Shown: positions 25,184 through 34,340 of the stretch, one piece after another
How positions within the stretch are numbered: position 1 is the stretch's first letter
Layout: each line of letters begins with the position of its first letter
Assembly: GCF_000147815.2 (NCBI RefSeq)
Contig: NC_015957.1
Location: forward strand, 9,238,001-9,302,000
DNA from: Streptomyces violaceusniger Tu 4113
Lineage (GTDB): Bacteria > Actinomycetota > Actinomycetes > Streptomycetales > Streptomycetaceae
Direction: 5' to 3'
DNA: 64,000 nucleotides
Translations under genes and position numbers: made by a program
The notes under the pieces: generated by a model
Databases searched by the model: none
Seen by the model: only the letters and a program-made list of their open reading frames with translations
What the model was told of the DNA's origin: nothing

Positions 25184-27427
25184 TCATCGTTCGGAAACCC
25201 TCTTGACACGCTCGACTGTCACATCGCCGCCGAGTCGGTGATCCAGCGCGGTACAGCGCCTCCCCGCCGAGACGGTGCGCACCGCCTGCCCCAGCGCACG
25301 GCGCGAGCCGACCAGCACCACAAGGCGCTTGGCACGGGTCACCGCCGTGTACAGGAGGTTGCGCTGCAGCATCATCCAGGCCCCGGTGGTCACCGGAATC
25401 ACGACGGCCGGGTACTCACTGCCCTGTGACCGGTGGATGGTCACCGCATAGGCATGAGCCAGCTCGTCCAGCTCGTCGAAGTCGTACGGTACCTCCTCGT
25501 CCTCGTCCGTCCGCACGATCAGCCGCTGCTCATCGGTGTCGAGTGAGGTGACGACGCCAACCGTGCCGTTGAAGACCCCGTTGGCCCCTTTCTCATAATT
25601 GTTACGGATCTGGGTCACCTTGTCGCCGACTCGAAAGACCCGGCCGCCGAGGCGGCGCTCCGGGAGGTCCGGGCGGGCCGGGGTGATGGCCTGCTGAAGC
25701 AGTCCGTTGAGCGTGCCCGCGCCCGCCGGGCCGCGGTGCATCGGGGCCAGAACCTGCACGTCACGGCGGGGGTCGAGGCCGAACTTGGCGGGGATGCGGC
25801 GGGCCGCGACATCGACCGTGAGCCGCCCGGCCTCCTCGGTGTCGTCCTCGACGAAGAGAAAGAAATCCGACAGGCCCTGGGTGACCGGCGGCACCCCCTC
25901 GTTGATCCGGTGGGCGTTGGTGACCACCCCGGACTGCTGGGCCTGGCGGAAGATCCGGGTCAGCCGCACCGCGGGGACGGGGCTGCCGGGGGCCAGCAGA
26001 TCGCGCAGCACCTCCCCGGCGCCCACGCTGGGCAACTGGTCCACATCCCCGACGAAAAGCAGATGGGCACCGGGCGGGACCGCCTTGACCAGCTTGTTGG
26101 CCAGCAGCAGATCGAGCATCGACGCCTCGTCGACCACCACCAGATCCGCGTCGAGCGGGCGGTCCCTGTCGTACGCCGCGTCCCCGCCGGGCCTCAGCTC
26201 CAGCAGCCGGTGGACGGTGGACGCCTCGGCGCCGGTCAGCTCGGACAGCCGCTTGGCGGCCCGGCCGGTGGGCGCCGCGAGCACCACCTTCGCCTTCTTG
26301 GCGCGGGCCAGCTCCACCACGGACCGCACGGTGAAGGACTTGCCGCAGCCCGGCCCGCCGGTGAGCACCGCGACCTTCTCGGTCAGCGCGAGCCGCACCG
26401 CCTGGCTCTGCTCGGGCGCCAGATCGGCCCCGGTGCGGCTCGCCAGCCAGCCCAGCGCCTTGTCCCAGTCCACATCCCCGAAGGCGGGCAGCCGGTCCTC
26501 CTGGGTGCGCAGCAGCCGCAGCACCTGGCCGGCGAGGGAGATCTCGGCGCGATGGAAGGGCACCAGATAGACGGCGGAGACCGGCTCGCCGGCCTCCGGG
26601 CCCGGGACCGGCTCGCGCACCACGCCCTCGTCCTCGGCCGCCAGCTCCCCCAGACAGTCGATGACCAGACCGGTATCCACCTGGAGCAACTTCACCGCGT
26701 CCGCGATGAGTTGCTCCTCGGGGAGATAGCAGTGGCCCTGGTCGGCGGACTGGGACAGCGCGTACTGCAGACCGGCCTTCACCCGGTCGGGGCTGTCATG
26801 CGGAATGCCCACCGACTGGGCGATCTTGTCGGCGGTGAGGAAGCCGATGCCCCAGACGTCGGCCGCCAGCCGGTACGGCTCGTTCTTCACAACCGAAATC
26901 GACGCGTCACCGTACTTCTTGTAGATCCGCACCGCGATGGAGGTGGAGACGCCCACCCCCTGGAGGAAGACCATCACCTCCTTGATGGCCTTCTGCTCCT
27001 CCCAGGCGGCGGCGATCATCTTGGTGCGCTTGGGGCCGAGGCCCGGGACCTCGACCAGCCGCTCGGGCCGCTCCTCGATGACATCGAGGGTGTCGACGCC
27101 GAAGTGCTCGGTGATCCGGTCGGCGATCCGGGGGCCGATGCCCTTGATCAGCCCCGAGCCGAGATAGCGCCGGATGCCCTGGACGGTGGCGGGGAGGACG
27201 GTCTGGTAGTTCTCGACCGTGAACTGTTTGCCATATTGCGGATGGGAACCCCAGCGGCCCTCCATCCGCAGTGACTCGCCCGGCTGGGCGCCCAGCAGCG
27301 AGCCGACCACGGTCAGCAGATCGCCGGAGCCACGGCCGGTGTCGACCCGCGCGACCGTATAGCCGTTCTCCTCATTGGCGTAGGTGATCCGCTCCAGGAC
27401 CCCTTCGACCACCGCGAGTTTGAGCAT
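25184..27427 (-). CDS. recD2: RecD2-type SF1 DNA helicase
   Basis: A 747-residue helicase from ATG 27427 (MLKLAVVEGVLERITYANEE); an open extension to 27490 crosses the repeat region and is less likely. The N-terminal OB-like domain precedes tandem helix-hairpin-helix motifs (GIGPRIADRITEHFG, VPGLGPKRTKMIAAAW). The motor has Walker A GGPGCGKSFT (Lys363), motif II DEASMLDLLL, GDVDQLPSVG, and the C-terminal motif VI region TIHRSQGSEYPAVVIP. This matches RecD2 rather than RecBCD RecD, and no recB or recC is near. It acts 5' to 3' in DNA repair in characterised homologues. Confidence 0.92.
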   Translation of the reverse strand: MLKLAVVEGVLERITYANEENGYTVARVDTGRGSGDLLTVVGSLLGAQPGESLRMEGRWGSHPQYGKQFTVENYQTVLPATVQGIRRYLGSGLIKGIGPRIADRITEHFGVDTLDVIEERPERLVEVPGLGPKRTKMIAAAWEEQKAIKEVMVFLQGVGVSTSIAVRIYKKYGDASISVVKNEPYRLAADVWGIGFLTADKIAQSVGIPHDSPDRVKAGLQYALSQSADQGHCYLPEEQLIADAVKLLQVDTGLVIDCLGELAAEDEGVVREPVPGPEAGEPVSAVYLVPFHRAEISLAGQVLRLLRTQEDRLPAFGDVDWDKALGWLASRTGADLAPEQSQAVRLALTEKVAVLTGGPGCGKSFTVRSVVELARAKKAKVVLAAPTGRAAKRLSELTGAEASTVHRLLELRPGGDAAYDRDRPLDADLVVVDEASMLDLLLANKLVKAVPPGAHLLFVGDVDQLPSVGAGEVLRDLLAPGSPVPAVRLTRIFRQAQQSGVVTNAHRINEGVPPVTQGLSDFFLFVEDDTEEAGRLTVDVAARRIPAKFGLDPRRDVQVLAPMHRGPAGAGTLNGLLQQAITPARPDLPERRLGGRVFRVGDKVTQIRNNYEKGANGVFNGTVGVVTSLDTDEQRLIVRTDEDEEVPYDFDELDELAHAYAVTIHRSQGSEYPAVVIPVTTGAWMMLQRNLLYTAVTRAKRLVVLVGSRRALGQAVRTVSAGRRCTALDHRLGGDVTVERVKRVSER

Positions 27428-27468
27428 GCCTCGACCGTACCGCCGGGAGGCGACAGGCGGTTCGGGCC

Positions 27469-27514
27469 TGTGGACAACGCCTGTGGACAACGCCTATGGA
27501 CAACCCCTGGACAA
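27469..27514. promoter_or_regulatory. Cluster of four DnaA-box-like 9-mers in a 13-bp repeat
   Basis: TGTGGACAA, the complement of the Streptomyces DnaA box TTGTCCACA, occurs exactly at 27469 and 27482. Near matches are TATGGACAA (27495) and CCTGGACAA (27506). The spacing is 13, 13 and 11 bp, all on one strand. It lies 42 bp upstream of the recD2 start. Confidence 0.75.
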
Positions 27515-27600
27515 CACCCGGGGGAAGAACGGGGCCGTCGACCCCGTGGCGGAATATCACGATCCGGTTTCACCGGCGGCCGACCCCTTGCCTCCTTCGA

Positions 27601-27633
27601 TGTAATCGATTCCAATCCATGTAATCGATTCCA
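27601..27633. promoter_or_regulatory. Two direct operator copies upstream of the ribose-operon LacI gene
   Basis: TGTAATCGATTCCA occurs at 27601-27614 and 27620-27633, 19 bp apart. Each has the palindromic core AATCGATT, a form used by LacI-family repressors. The second copy ends 14 nt before the start codon, so binding would block the promoter or leader: probable autoregulation of the whole operon. Confidence 0.85.
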
Positions 27634-27647
27634 CAAGGAGGTGGACG

Positions 27648-28664
27648 ATGCCGGCCATCAAGGACGTGGCGCGGCGTGCCGGGGTCTCCGTCGCGACGGT
27701 CTCACGGGTGCTCAATGACCACCCCTCCGTTCGCCTGGACACCCGTGAACGGGTGCTCGCCGCGGTCGCCGACCTCGGCTATCGCCCCAACGCGGTGGCC
27801 CGCTCGCTGCGCACCGATCAGACCCGGACCCTGGGGCTGGTCATCAGCGATGTGCTGAATCCCTTCTTCACCGAGCTGGCCCGTTCGGTCGAGGACGCCG
27901 CCCGCGAGCTGGACTACAGCGTGATCATCGGCAACGCCGACGAGCGGCCCGAACTCCAGGACCACCATGTGCGCACCCTGATGGACCGCCGCATAGACGG
28001 ACTGCTGGTCAGCCCCACCGACGGCGGCTCCCCGATGATGCTGGCCGCCGCCCGCGCCGGCACCCCCATGGTCTTCGTCGACCGCTGGATCGAGGGCGAG
28101 GGCCTGGACGCGGTGCCGGTGATCCGCACCGACGGGCGGAGCGCCATCCGCGATCTGGTGGACCATCTGTGCGCCCTGGGGCACCGCCAACTCGCGATCA
28201 TCGCGGGCCCGGCGGCCACCACAACCGGCCGCGAACGGGTGGACGCCTTCCGCTCCGCCCTGCGCGAGTTCGGTCTGGCACTGTCCGAGGACCACATCGG
28301 CCAGGGGGACTTCCAGGCGGACAGCGGCCGCCGGGTGACCGCCCGCTTCCTCGATCTGCCGCAGCCCCCGGACGCGATCTTCGCCGCGGACAACCTGATG
28401 GCGCTCGGCGCGATGGACGAGATCCGCGCGCGGGGGCTGCGGGTGCCGGACGATGTGGCGCTCGCCGCGTTCGACGACATCCCCTGGTTCGTCCACACCG
28501 ATCCACCGATCACCGCCGTCGCCCAGCCGACCGGAGCGCTCGGCCATGCCGCCGTACGCGCGCTGATCGACCTCGTCGAGGGGCGGCCCGCCGAGTCGGT
28601 GACCCTGTCCGCCCGTCTGGTCACCCGCCGCTCGTGCGGCGAGCCCGAAGGGAGCACACCATGA
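27648..28664 (+). CDS. LacI-family regulator of the ribose operon
   Basis: A 338-residue repressor with a strong AAGGAGGTGG ribosome binding site. The N-terminal HTH is DVARRAGVSVATVSRVLN, with the hinge helix YRPNAVARSL. The C-terminal ribose-binding-like domain has LGLVISDVLNPFFTELARSV, DGLLVSPTDGG and DDIPWFVHTDPPIT. It is the first gene of the operon and overlaps the ATPase start by 4 bp (ATGA). RbsR-like function with ribose as effector is inferred from the genes that follow. Confidence 0.9.
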   Translation: MPAIKDVARRAGVSVATVSRVLNDHPSVRLDTRERVLAAVADLGYRPNAVARSLRTDQTRTLGLVISDVLNPFFTELARSVEDAARELDYSVIIGNADERPELQDHHVRTLMDRRIDGLLVSPTDGGSPMMLAAARAGTPMVFVDRWIEGEGLDAVPVIRTDGRSAIRDLVDHLCALGHRQLAIIAGPAATTTGRERVDAFRSALREFGLALSEDHIGQGDFQADSGRRVTARFLDLPQPPDAIFAADNLMALGAMDEIRARGLRVPDDVALAAFDDIPWFVHTDPPITAVAQPTGALGHAAVRALIDLVEGRPAESVTLSARLVTRRSCGEPEGSTP

Positions 28665-30229
28665 GTGCCGAGTCCGAGCGGTCCTCCCCCGACGGGGCGG
28701 AGCTGCTGCGCATGGAGGGCGTCCGTAAGACCTTCCCCGGGGTGATCGCCCTGGACGGGGTGGACTTCGATCTGCGCCGAGGCGAAGTGCACGTGCTCCT
28801 GGGCGAGAACGGCGCGGGCAAGTCCACGCTGATCAAGATGGTCTCCGGCGCGCACCGCCCCGACGGGGGCCGGATCCTGGTCGACGGCGGCCCGGTGCGC
28901 ATCAACAGCGCGCAGGACGCCGAGCGGCTCGGAATCGCCACCATCTACCAGGAGTTCAACCTCGTCCCGGACCTCACCGTGGCCGAGAACATCTTCCTGG
29001 GCCGCCAGCCGCGCCGCTTCGGCATGATCGACCGCAAGGCCATGGACGAGCGCGCCGCCGAGCTGCTGGCCCGCGTCGGAGTGGACGTCGCGCCCCGGAC
29101 CCGCGTCCGGGATCTCGGCATCGCCCGGCTGCAGATGGTGGAGATCGCCAAGGCGCTGAGCCTGGACGCCCGCGTCCTGATCATGGACGAGCCGACCGCC
29201 GTGCTCACCACCGAGGAGGTCGACAAGCTCTTCCGGATCGTGCGCACGCTGCGCGCGGACGGGGTGGGCGTCGTCTTCATCACCCATCACCTGGAGGAGA
29301 TCGCCGCCCTGGGCGACCGCGTCACCGTGCTGCGCGACGGCCGCAGCGTCGCCCAGGTCCCGGCCACCACCGAGCAGGACGAGCTGGTGCGGCTGATGGT
29401 GGGCCGCTCCATCGAGCAGCAGTACCCACGGGAGCGCACGGACGCCGGTGACCCCCTGCTGAAGGTCCGGGGGCTCACCCGGAACGGCAGCTTCCAGGAC
29501 ATCGGCTTCGACGTGCGCGCCGGGGAGGTGGTGGGCCTGGCCGGGCTGGTCGGCGCGGGCCGTACGGAGGTCGTCCGGGCGCTCTTCGGCGCCGACCCGT
29601 ACGACTCCGGCTCCGTCGAGGTGCTCGGCCGCCCGCTGGCCCGCCATGACGTGGTGGCCGCCATGCGGGCCGGGATCGGCCTCGTCCCCGAGGACCGTAA
29701 GGGCCAGGGCCTGGTCCTGGACGGCAGCGTCCAGGAGAACCTGGGCCTGGTCACGCTGCGCGCCGCCACCCGCGCGGGGCTCGTCGACCGGGCCGCCCAG
29801 CGGAGCGCGGCGGCCGGTGTCGCCGAGCGGCTGGCCGTCCGGATGGCCGGGCTCGACCAGCGGGTGCGCACCCTCTCGGGCGGCAACCAGCAGAAGGTCG
29901 TCATCGGCAAGTGGCTGCTCGCCGACAGCAAGGTGCTGATCCTCGACGAGCCGACCCGCGGTATCGACGTGGGCGCCAAGGTCGAGATCTACCAGCTCAT
30001 CAACGAACTCACCGCGTCCGGCCACGCCGTTTTGATGATCTCCAGCGATCTGCCCGAGGTGCTGGGGATGAGCGACCGGGTCCTGGTCATGGCCCAGGGC
30101 CGGATCTCGGGCGAGCTGACCGCGCGGGAAGCGACCCAGGACGCCGTGATGGCCCTGGCAGTGAAGGACGTCAAGGGCGCCGACGAAGGAGTCGGCGGCA
30201 ACGAAAAGGAGGGCTCCCGTGGCCACTGA
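28661..30229 (+). CDS. rbsA: Ribose ABC transporter ATP-binding protein (two nucleotide-binding domains)
   Basis: A 522-residue RbsA-type protein from ATG 28661; the open frame upstream is a shadow of the LacI gene. The N-terminal half has Walker A GENGAGKS, a shortened signature region (RDLGIARLQMVEIAKAL) and Walker B VLIMDEPTA. The C-terminal half has the degenerate P-loop GLVGAGRTE normal for this family, a full LSGGNQQKVVIGKWL signature and VLILDEPTRGIDVG. It overlaps the LacI stop by 4 bp and the permease start by 11 bp. Confidence 0.93.
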   Translation: MSAESERSSPDGAELLRMEGVRKTFPGVIALDGVDFDLRRGEVHVLLGENGAGKSTLIKMVSGAHRPDGGRILVDGGPVRINSAQDAERLGIATIYQEFNLVPDLTVAENIFLGRQPRRFGMIDRKAMDERAAELLARVGVDVAPRTRVRDLGIARLQMVEIAKALSLDARVLIMDEPTAVLTTEEVDKLFRIVRTLRADGVGVVFITHHLEEIAALGDRVTVLRDGRSVAQVPATTEQDELVRLMVGRSIEQQYPRERTDAGDPLLKVRGLTRNGSFQDIGFDVRAGEVVGLAGLVGAGRTEVVRALFGADPYDSGSVEVLGRPLARHDVVAAMRAGIGLVPEDRKGQGLVLDGSVQENLGLVTLRAATRAGLVDRAAQRSAAAGVAERLAVRMAGLDQRVRTLSGGNQQKVVIGKWLLADSKVLILDEPTRGIDVGAKVEIYQLINELTASGHAVLMISSDLPEVLGMSDRVLVMAQGRISGELTAREATQDAVMALAVKDVKGADEGVGGNEKEGSRGH

Positions 30230-32162
30230 CACGCTTACGAAGGACCCCGGGGGCTCGGCGGTGCTGCGCCGCCTGCTGCTCGACAACGGCGCCCTGAGCG
30301 CCCTGGTGCTGCTGGTGGCGGCCATGTCGCTGCTGTCCGGCGACTTCCTCACCACCGGCAATCTCCTCAACGTCGGCGTCCAGGCGGCGGTCACCGCGAT
30401 CCTCGCCTTCGGCGTCACCTTCGTCATCGTCTCCGCGGGGATCGATCTGTCGGTCGGCTCGGTGGCCGCGCTCTCCGCCACCGTGCTCGCCTGGTCGGCG
30501 ACCTCACAGGGGCTGCCGGTGTGGATCGCCGCGCTCCTGGCCGTCGCCACCGGTGTCGCCTGCGGTCTGGTCAGCGGGGCGCTGGTCTCCTTCGGGAAGC
30601 TGCCGCCGTTCATCGCCACGCTCGCGATGCTGTCGATCGGCCGCGGCCTGGCCCTGGTGATCTCCCAGGGCAGCCCGATAGCCATCCCCGACTCGATGTC
30701 CGGCCTCGGCGACACCATCGGCGGCTGGCTGCCCATCCCGGTGCTCGTGATGATCGGCATGGGGCTGATCACCGCGGGTGTGCTGGGCCGTACGTACGCG
30801 GGCCGCGCGATGTACGCGATCGGCGGCAACGAGGAGGCCGCCCGGCTCTCCGGTATCCGGGTGACCCGCCAGAAGCTGGTCATCTACGCGCTCTCCGGCG
30901 GTTTCGCGGCCGTCGCGGGCATCGTGCTCGCCTCCCGGCTGTCCTCCGCGCAGCCGCAGGCGGCCGTCGGCTACGAACTCGACGCGATCGCCGCGGTGGT
31001 CATCGGCGGCGCGAGCCTGTCCGGTGGCGTCGGTAAGGCGTCCGGCACGCTCATCGGCGCGCTGATCCTCGCGGTGCTGCGCAACGGGCTCAACCTGCTG
31101 GAGGTCTCCCCCTTCTGGCAGCAGGTCGTCATCGGTGTCGTCATCGCGCTCGCGGTGCTGCTGGACACGCTGCGCCGACGCGCCGGGGCCGGCCCGGGCG
31201 CGCCCGGGGCCGCGGCGGGCGGATCGTCCGGTGGCGGCCGTAAGAAGGCCGTCAACGCGGGCAAGTTCGCGCTGGCCGCCGTGGTCGTGGCCGCCATCGC
31301 CGTCGGCGCCTCCGTCTGGCGCTCCGGCTCCTCCGGGGGCGCGTCCACCAAGGTCGGGCTGTCGGTCTCCACCCTCAACAACCCCTTCTTCGTGGAGTTG
31401 AAGGCGGGCGCCCAGGAGGAGGCCAAGCGCGCCGGGGTCAGCCTTACGGTCACCGACGCCCAGAACGACGCCTCCCAGCAGGCCAATCAGATTCAGAACT
31501 TCACCAGCCAGAACATGAAGTCGATCATCATCAACCCGGTCGACTCCGATGCCGCGGGCCCGTCCGTCCGGGCCGCCGACAAGGCGGGCATCCCCGTGCT
31601 GGCCGCCGACCGCGGCGTCAACAAGGCGAAGATCGCGACCCTGGTGGCCTCGGACAACATCACGGGCGGCAAGCTGGCCGCCAAGACGCTCGCCGAGCGG
31701 CTCGGAAAGAAGGGCACGATCCTGGTGCTGCAAGGCACGCCCGGCACCTCCGCCTCGCGTGAGCGCGGTAAGGGCTTCGCGGAGGGCCTCAAGGCGTACC
31801 CGGACATCAAGGTCGTCGGCAAGCAGACCGCCGACTTCGACCGGGCCAAGGGGCTGGATGTGACCACCAATCTGCTCCAGGGCCATCCCGGCATCGACGG
31901 GATCTTCGCCGAGAACGACGAGATGGCGCTCGGCGCGGTCAAGGCGCTCGGCTCCAAGGCGGGCAAGTCCGTCGACGTCGTCGGCTTCGACGGCACCCCG
32001 GACGGGCTCAAGGCCGTCGAGAACCGCAGCCTCGCCGCGACCGTCGCCCAGCAGCCGAAGGAGTTGGGCCGGATGGTGGTGCGGAATGCCGTCAAGGCGG
32101 CCAAGGGGCAGAAGATCGACGGCACGGTGAAGGTGCCGGTGAAGGTCGTCACTGCGAAGTGA
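30219..32162 (+). CDS. Fusion of ribose ABC permease (RbsC) and substrate-binding protein (RbsB)
   Basis: A 647-residue protein from GTG 30219. Residues about 20-315 are a complete RbsC-like permease (VSAGIDLSVGSVAALS, GGNEEAARLSGIRV, GGASLSGGVGKASGTLIGAL). Residues about 318-345 are a Gly/Ala/Pro linker. An extra membrane helix (KFALAAVVVAAIAVGASVW) follows, then a RbsB-like domain at about 370-647 (LSVSTLNNPFFVELKAGAQ, PVLAADRGVN, GFDGTPDGLKAV). The helix would put the binding domain outside, tethered to its own channel. No separate RbsB gene exists in the operon. No frameshift or stop separates the halves. Confidence 0.93.
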   Translation: MATDTLTKDPGGSAVLRRLLLDNGALSALVLLVAAMSLLSGDFLTTGNLLNVGVQAAVTAILAFGVTFVIVSAGIDLSVGSVAALSATVLAWSATSQGLPVWIAALLAVATGVACGLVSGALVSFGKLPPFIATLAMLSIGRGLALVISQGSPIAIPDSMSGLGDTIGGWLPIPVLVMIGMGLITAGVLGRTYAGRAMYAIGGNEEAARLSGIRVTRQKLVIYALSGGFAAVAGIVLASRLSSAQPQAAVGYELDAIAAVVIGGASLSGGVGKASGTLIGALILAVLRNGLNLLEVSPFWQQVVIGVVIALAVLLDTLRRRAGAGPGAPGAAAGGSSGGGRKKAVNAGKFALAAVVVAAIAVGASVWRSGSSGGASTKVGLSVSTLNNPFFVELKAGAQEEAKRAGVSLTVTDAQNDASQQANQIQNFTSQNMKSIIINPVDSDAAGPSVRAADKAGIPVLAADRGVNKAKIATLVASDNITGGKLAAKTLAERLGKKGTILVLQGTPGTSASRERGKGFAEGLKAYPDIKVVGKQTADFDRAKGLDVTTNLLQGHPGIDGIFAENDEMALGAVKALGSKAGKSVDVVGFDGTPDGLKAVENRSLAATVAQQPKELGRMVVRNAVKAAKGQKIDGTVKVPVKVVTAK

Positions 32163-32181
32163 CAAACGAAAGGACGTGCGG

Positions 32182-33108
32182 ATGCACGACTACGACCTGC
32201 TGGTCGTGGGGTCGGCCAACGCCGATCTGGTGATCGGAGTCGACCGCCGCCCCGGGGCCGGCGAGACCGTCCTCGGGTCCGACCTCGCGGTCCACCCGGG
32301 CGGCAAGGGGGCCAACCAGGCCGTCGCCGCCGCCCGGCTGGGGGCCCGGACGGCGCTGCTGGCCCGGGTCGGCGACGACGACTACGGCCGGCTGCTGCTG
32401 GATTCGCAAGCGAAGGCCGGGGTCGACACCGTCGGCGTCCTCGTCGGCGGCGCGCCCACCGGGGTCGCGCTGATCACGGTGGACCCCTCGGGTGACAACA
32501 GCATCGTGGTCTCCCAGGGGGCCAACGCCCGGCTGACCCCCGGCGACGTCCGGGCCGCGGCGAGCCTGCTGGCCGCGGCGCGGGTGGTCTCGCTGCAACT
32601 GGAGATCCCCCTGGAGACGGTCGCCGAGGTGGTCCGCGCGGCGGGCGCGGGCTTCGGCGGCCGCCCCGGGCCGCGGGTGGTGCTCAACCCCTCGCCGACC
32701 GCGCCGCTGCCCACCGATGTGCTGGCCGCCTGCGATCCGCTGGTGGTCAACGAGCACGAGGCGCGGTTCCTGCTGAGCGACGCCCCGGTGGGGTCCTCCG
32801 ACGACCCCGAGGAGTGGGCCGACGCCCTGCTGTCGCGCGGTCCGCGCTCGGTCGTGGTGACCCTGGGCGCCGAGGGCGCGCTGGTCGCCGACGGCGACCG
32901 CACGGTGCTGGTGCCCAGTCCCGCGGTGACGGCCGTGGACACCACGGGCGCCGGGGACGCCTTCACCGGCGCGCTCGCCTGGCGCCTCGGCGTCGGCGAC
33001 GACCTGCCGACGGCGGTGCGGTTCGCGGTGCGCGTGGGCGCCGCCGCGGTGACACGGGCCGGGGCGCAGGCGTCCTTCCCGAGCGCCGAGGAGGTGGCGG
33101 CGCTGTGA
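32182..33108 (+). CDS. rbsK: Ribokinase
   Basis: A 308-residue PfkB-family kinase phosphorylating ribose to ribose-5-phosphate. ATG 32182 has AAGGA at proper spacing; GTG 32176 is too close. Motifs: VVGSANADLV, HPGGKGANQAVAAARLGA (substrate/cation site), NEHEARFLL, and DTTGAGDAFTGALAW with the catalytic Asp. Its stop overlaps the rbsD start (GTGA). Confidence 0.94.
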   Translation: MHDYDLLVVGSANADLVIGVDRRPGAGETVLGSDLAVHPGGKGANQAVAAARLGARTALLARVGDDDYGRLLLDSQAKAGVDTVGVLVGGAPTGVALITVDPSGDNSIVVSQGANARLTPGDVRAAASLLAAARVVSLQLEIPLETVAEVVRAAGAGFGGRPGPRVVLNPSPTAPLPTDVLAACDPLVVNEHEARFLLSDAPVGSSDDPEEWADALLSRGPRSVVVTLGAEGALVADGDRTVLVPSPAVTAVDTTGAGDAFTGALAWRLGVGDDLPTAVRFAVRVGAAAVTRAGAQASFPSAEEVAAL

Positions 33109-33500
33109 AGCGGTCCGGGATTCTCAACCGCCATCTGAGCGCGGGCATCGCCCTGTTGGGCCACACCGACACGGTGATGGTGTGCGACGCGGGCCTTCCG
33201 ATACCCGACGGGCCGTTCGTGGTGGACCTCGCCTTCACGGCCGGGGTGCCGTCGTTCGAGCGGGTGCTCACCGGGCTGCTGGACGAGCTGGTGGTCGAAC
33301 GGGCCACGGCGGCGCGGGAGGTACGCGACCACAACCCCGGGGCGACCGCCCTGCTCGACCGCCTCTTCCCGGCTCCCGCGCTGGATCTGGTCCCGCACGA
33401 GGAGCTGAAGACGATGACGGGACGGGCGAGGCTGGTGGTGCGTACGGGGGAGGCACGGCCGTACGCGAATGTGCTGCTGCGGTGCGGGGTGCCGTTCTGA
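33105..33500 (+). CDS. rbsD: D-ribose pyranase
   Basis: A 131-residue RbsD/FucU-family mutarotase starting MKRSGILNRHLSAGIALLGH (GTG 33105), typical for RbsD, with the catalytic His in that stretch. GHTDTVMVCDAGLPIP and the C-terminal RTGEARPYANVLLRCGVPF complete the fold. It converts pyranose ribose to the furanose form used by ribokinase. It is the last gene of the operon. Confidence 0.94.
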   Translation: MKRSGILNRHLSAGIALLGHTDTVMVCDAGLPIPDGPFVVDLAFTAGVPSFERVLTGLLDELVVERATAAREVRDHNPGATALLDRLFPAPALDLVPHEELKTMTGRARLVVRTGEARPYANVLLRCGVPF

Positions 33501-33931
33501 CGCGTGCGACGCACGGTCGTCCCCGGAGCGCGGGGCGGGACGCTTCGAGGGGCCCGGCCTTGGCCGAGCCCCTCGTCTCCCCCTCCACAGGGCTCCCTCT
33601 CAATCCCCCCGGATCCTCCCCAGGGAGCCCGATGCCAGATACGACCCGCCAGGTGCAGGAACGGTTGCACGGTTTCCGGTAGTTATCGATCCGTTATGTG
33701 ACGTCGGCTCAGGGCACGGGGACGGTCGGCTCAGGGCACGGCCGGACGTCAGCTCGGGGCACGGGGGCGTCGGCCCCCGGGAGCGGTCGCGGAATTTTTT
33801 CCGGGGCGCGACAACCTCGGGTGTGGCCGCACGTCTGGTGGGGTGAAGGCGGGTTCCGGAACGGGTCCTTCGGGCCCTCGGTGCGCGCCTCCCCATCAGC
33901 GTTCGCTCAATCCTTTCGGGAGTCGTTCCGT
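33501..33931. other. Spacer with a 22/23-bp repeat
   Basis: No gene is supported. GTCGGCTCAGGGCACGG occurs at 33703 and 33725, with a variant at 33748 (GTCAGCTCGGGGCACGG). CGGAA (33790) with TTCCG (33799) around TTTT forms a small hairpin. The promoter of the next gene probably lies in 33800-33920. Confidence 0.6.
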
Positions 33932-34270
33932 ATGCAGCACGACCGCGCCAAGAAGCCCAACCGCCGCCTGCGCCCCTGGATCCTGGGGTCGGCCGCCGGT
34001 ATAGCCCTGATCGTGGGCGGGGGCATCGCCGCCCAGGCGGCCACCGGCGACCACTCCGGCCCGGCCAAGCCGGCCCCGGCGGCGTCCTCGAAGCCCGCGC
34101 CGACCAAGCCCGCGCCGACTCAGCCGCCCAGCAGCAAGCCCGAGCCCACCAAGCCGGCGCCCACCCAGCCGCCCAGCAGCAAGCCCAAGCCCACCAAGCC
34201 CGCACCGACCCAGCCGCCCACCAGCAAGCCCGAGCCCACCAAGCCCGCCCCCACCAAGGCCGGTCGCTAG
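33932..34270 (+). CDS. Secreted or membrane-anchored Pro/Lys repeat protein
   Basis: A 112-residue protein. A basic N-terminus (HDRAKKPNRRLRP) is followed by one hydrophobic segment (ILGSAAGIALIVGGGIAAQA, residues about 17-36), then an extended tail made of four ~15-residue repeats of the type SSKPEPTKPAPTQPP, with E, K or A varying at one site. The tail is proline- and lysine-rich without cysteine, fitting a cell-wall-spanning stalk. ATG 33932 is used; the ribosome binding site (GGGAG) is distant, so the start is tentative. A strong hairpin follows the gene. Confidence 0.7.
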   Translation: MQHDRAKKPNRRLRPWILGSAAGIALIVGGGIAAQAATGDHSGPAKPAPAASSKPAPTKPAPTQPPSSKPEPTKPAPTQPPSSKPKPTKPAPTQPPTSKPEPTKPAPTKAGR

Positions 34271-34283
34271 CCGCAACCACGGA

Positions 34284-34319
34284 TGGGGCGGGGCCGGTTC
34301 CGGAGCCGGCCCCGCCCCA
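34284..34319 (+). terminator. GC-rich terminator after the proline-repeat gene
   Basis: TGGGGCGGGGCCGG (34284-34297) pairs perfectly with CCGGCCCCGCCCCA (34306-34319) around an 8-nt loop, 13 nt after the stop and 21 nt before the sigma-factor start. Confidence 0.85.
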
Positions 34320-34340
34320 CCGATGAGGTGAACGAGGACG

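Noticed and set aside
27469..27514. Chromosomal origin of replication
   Set aside because: Only four boxes on one strand and no dnaA, dnaN or gyrase neighbours. A Streptomyces oriC has many more boxes in both directions.
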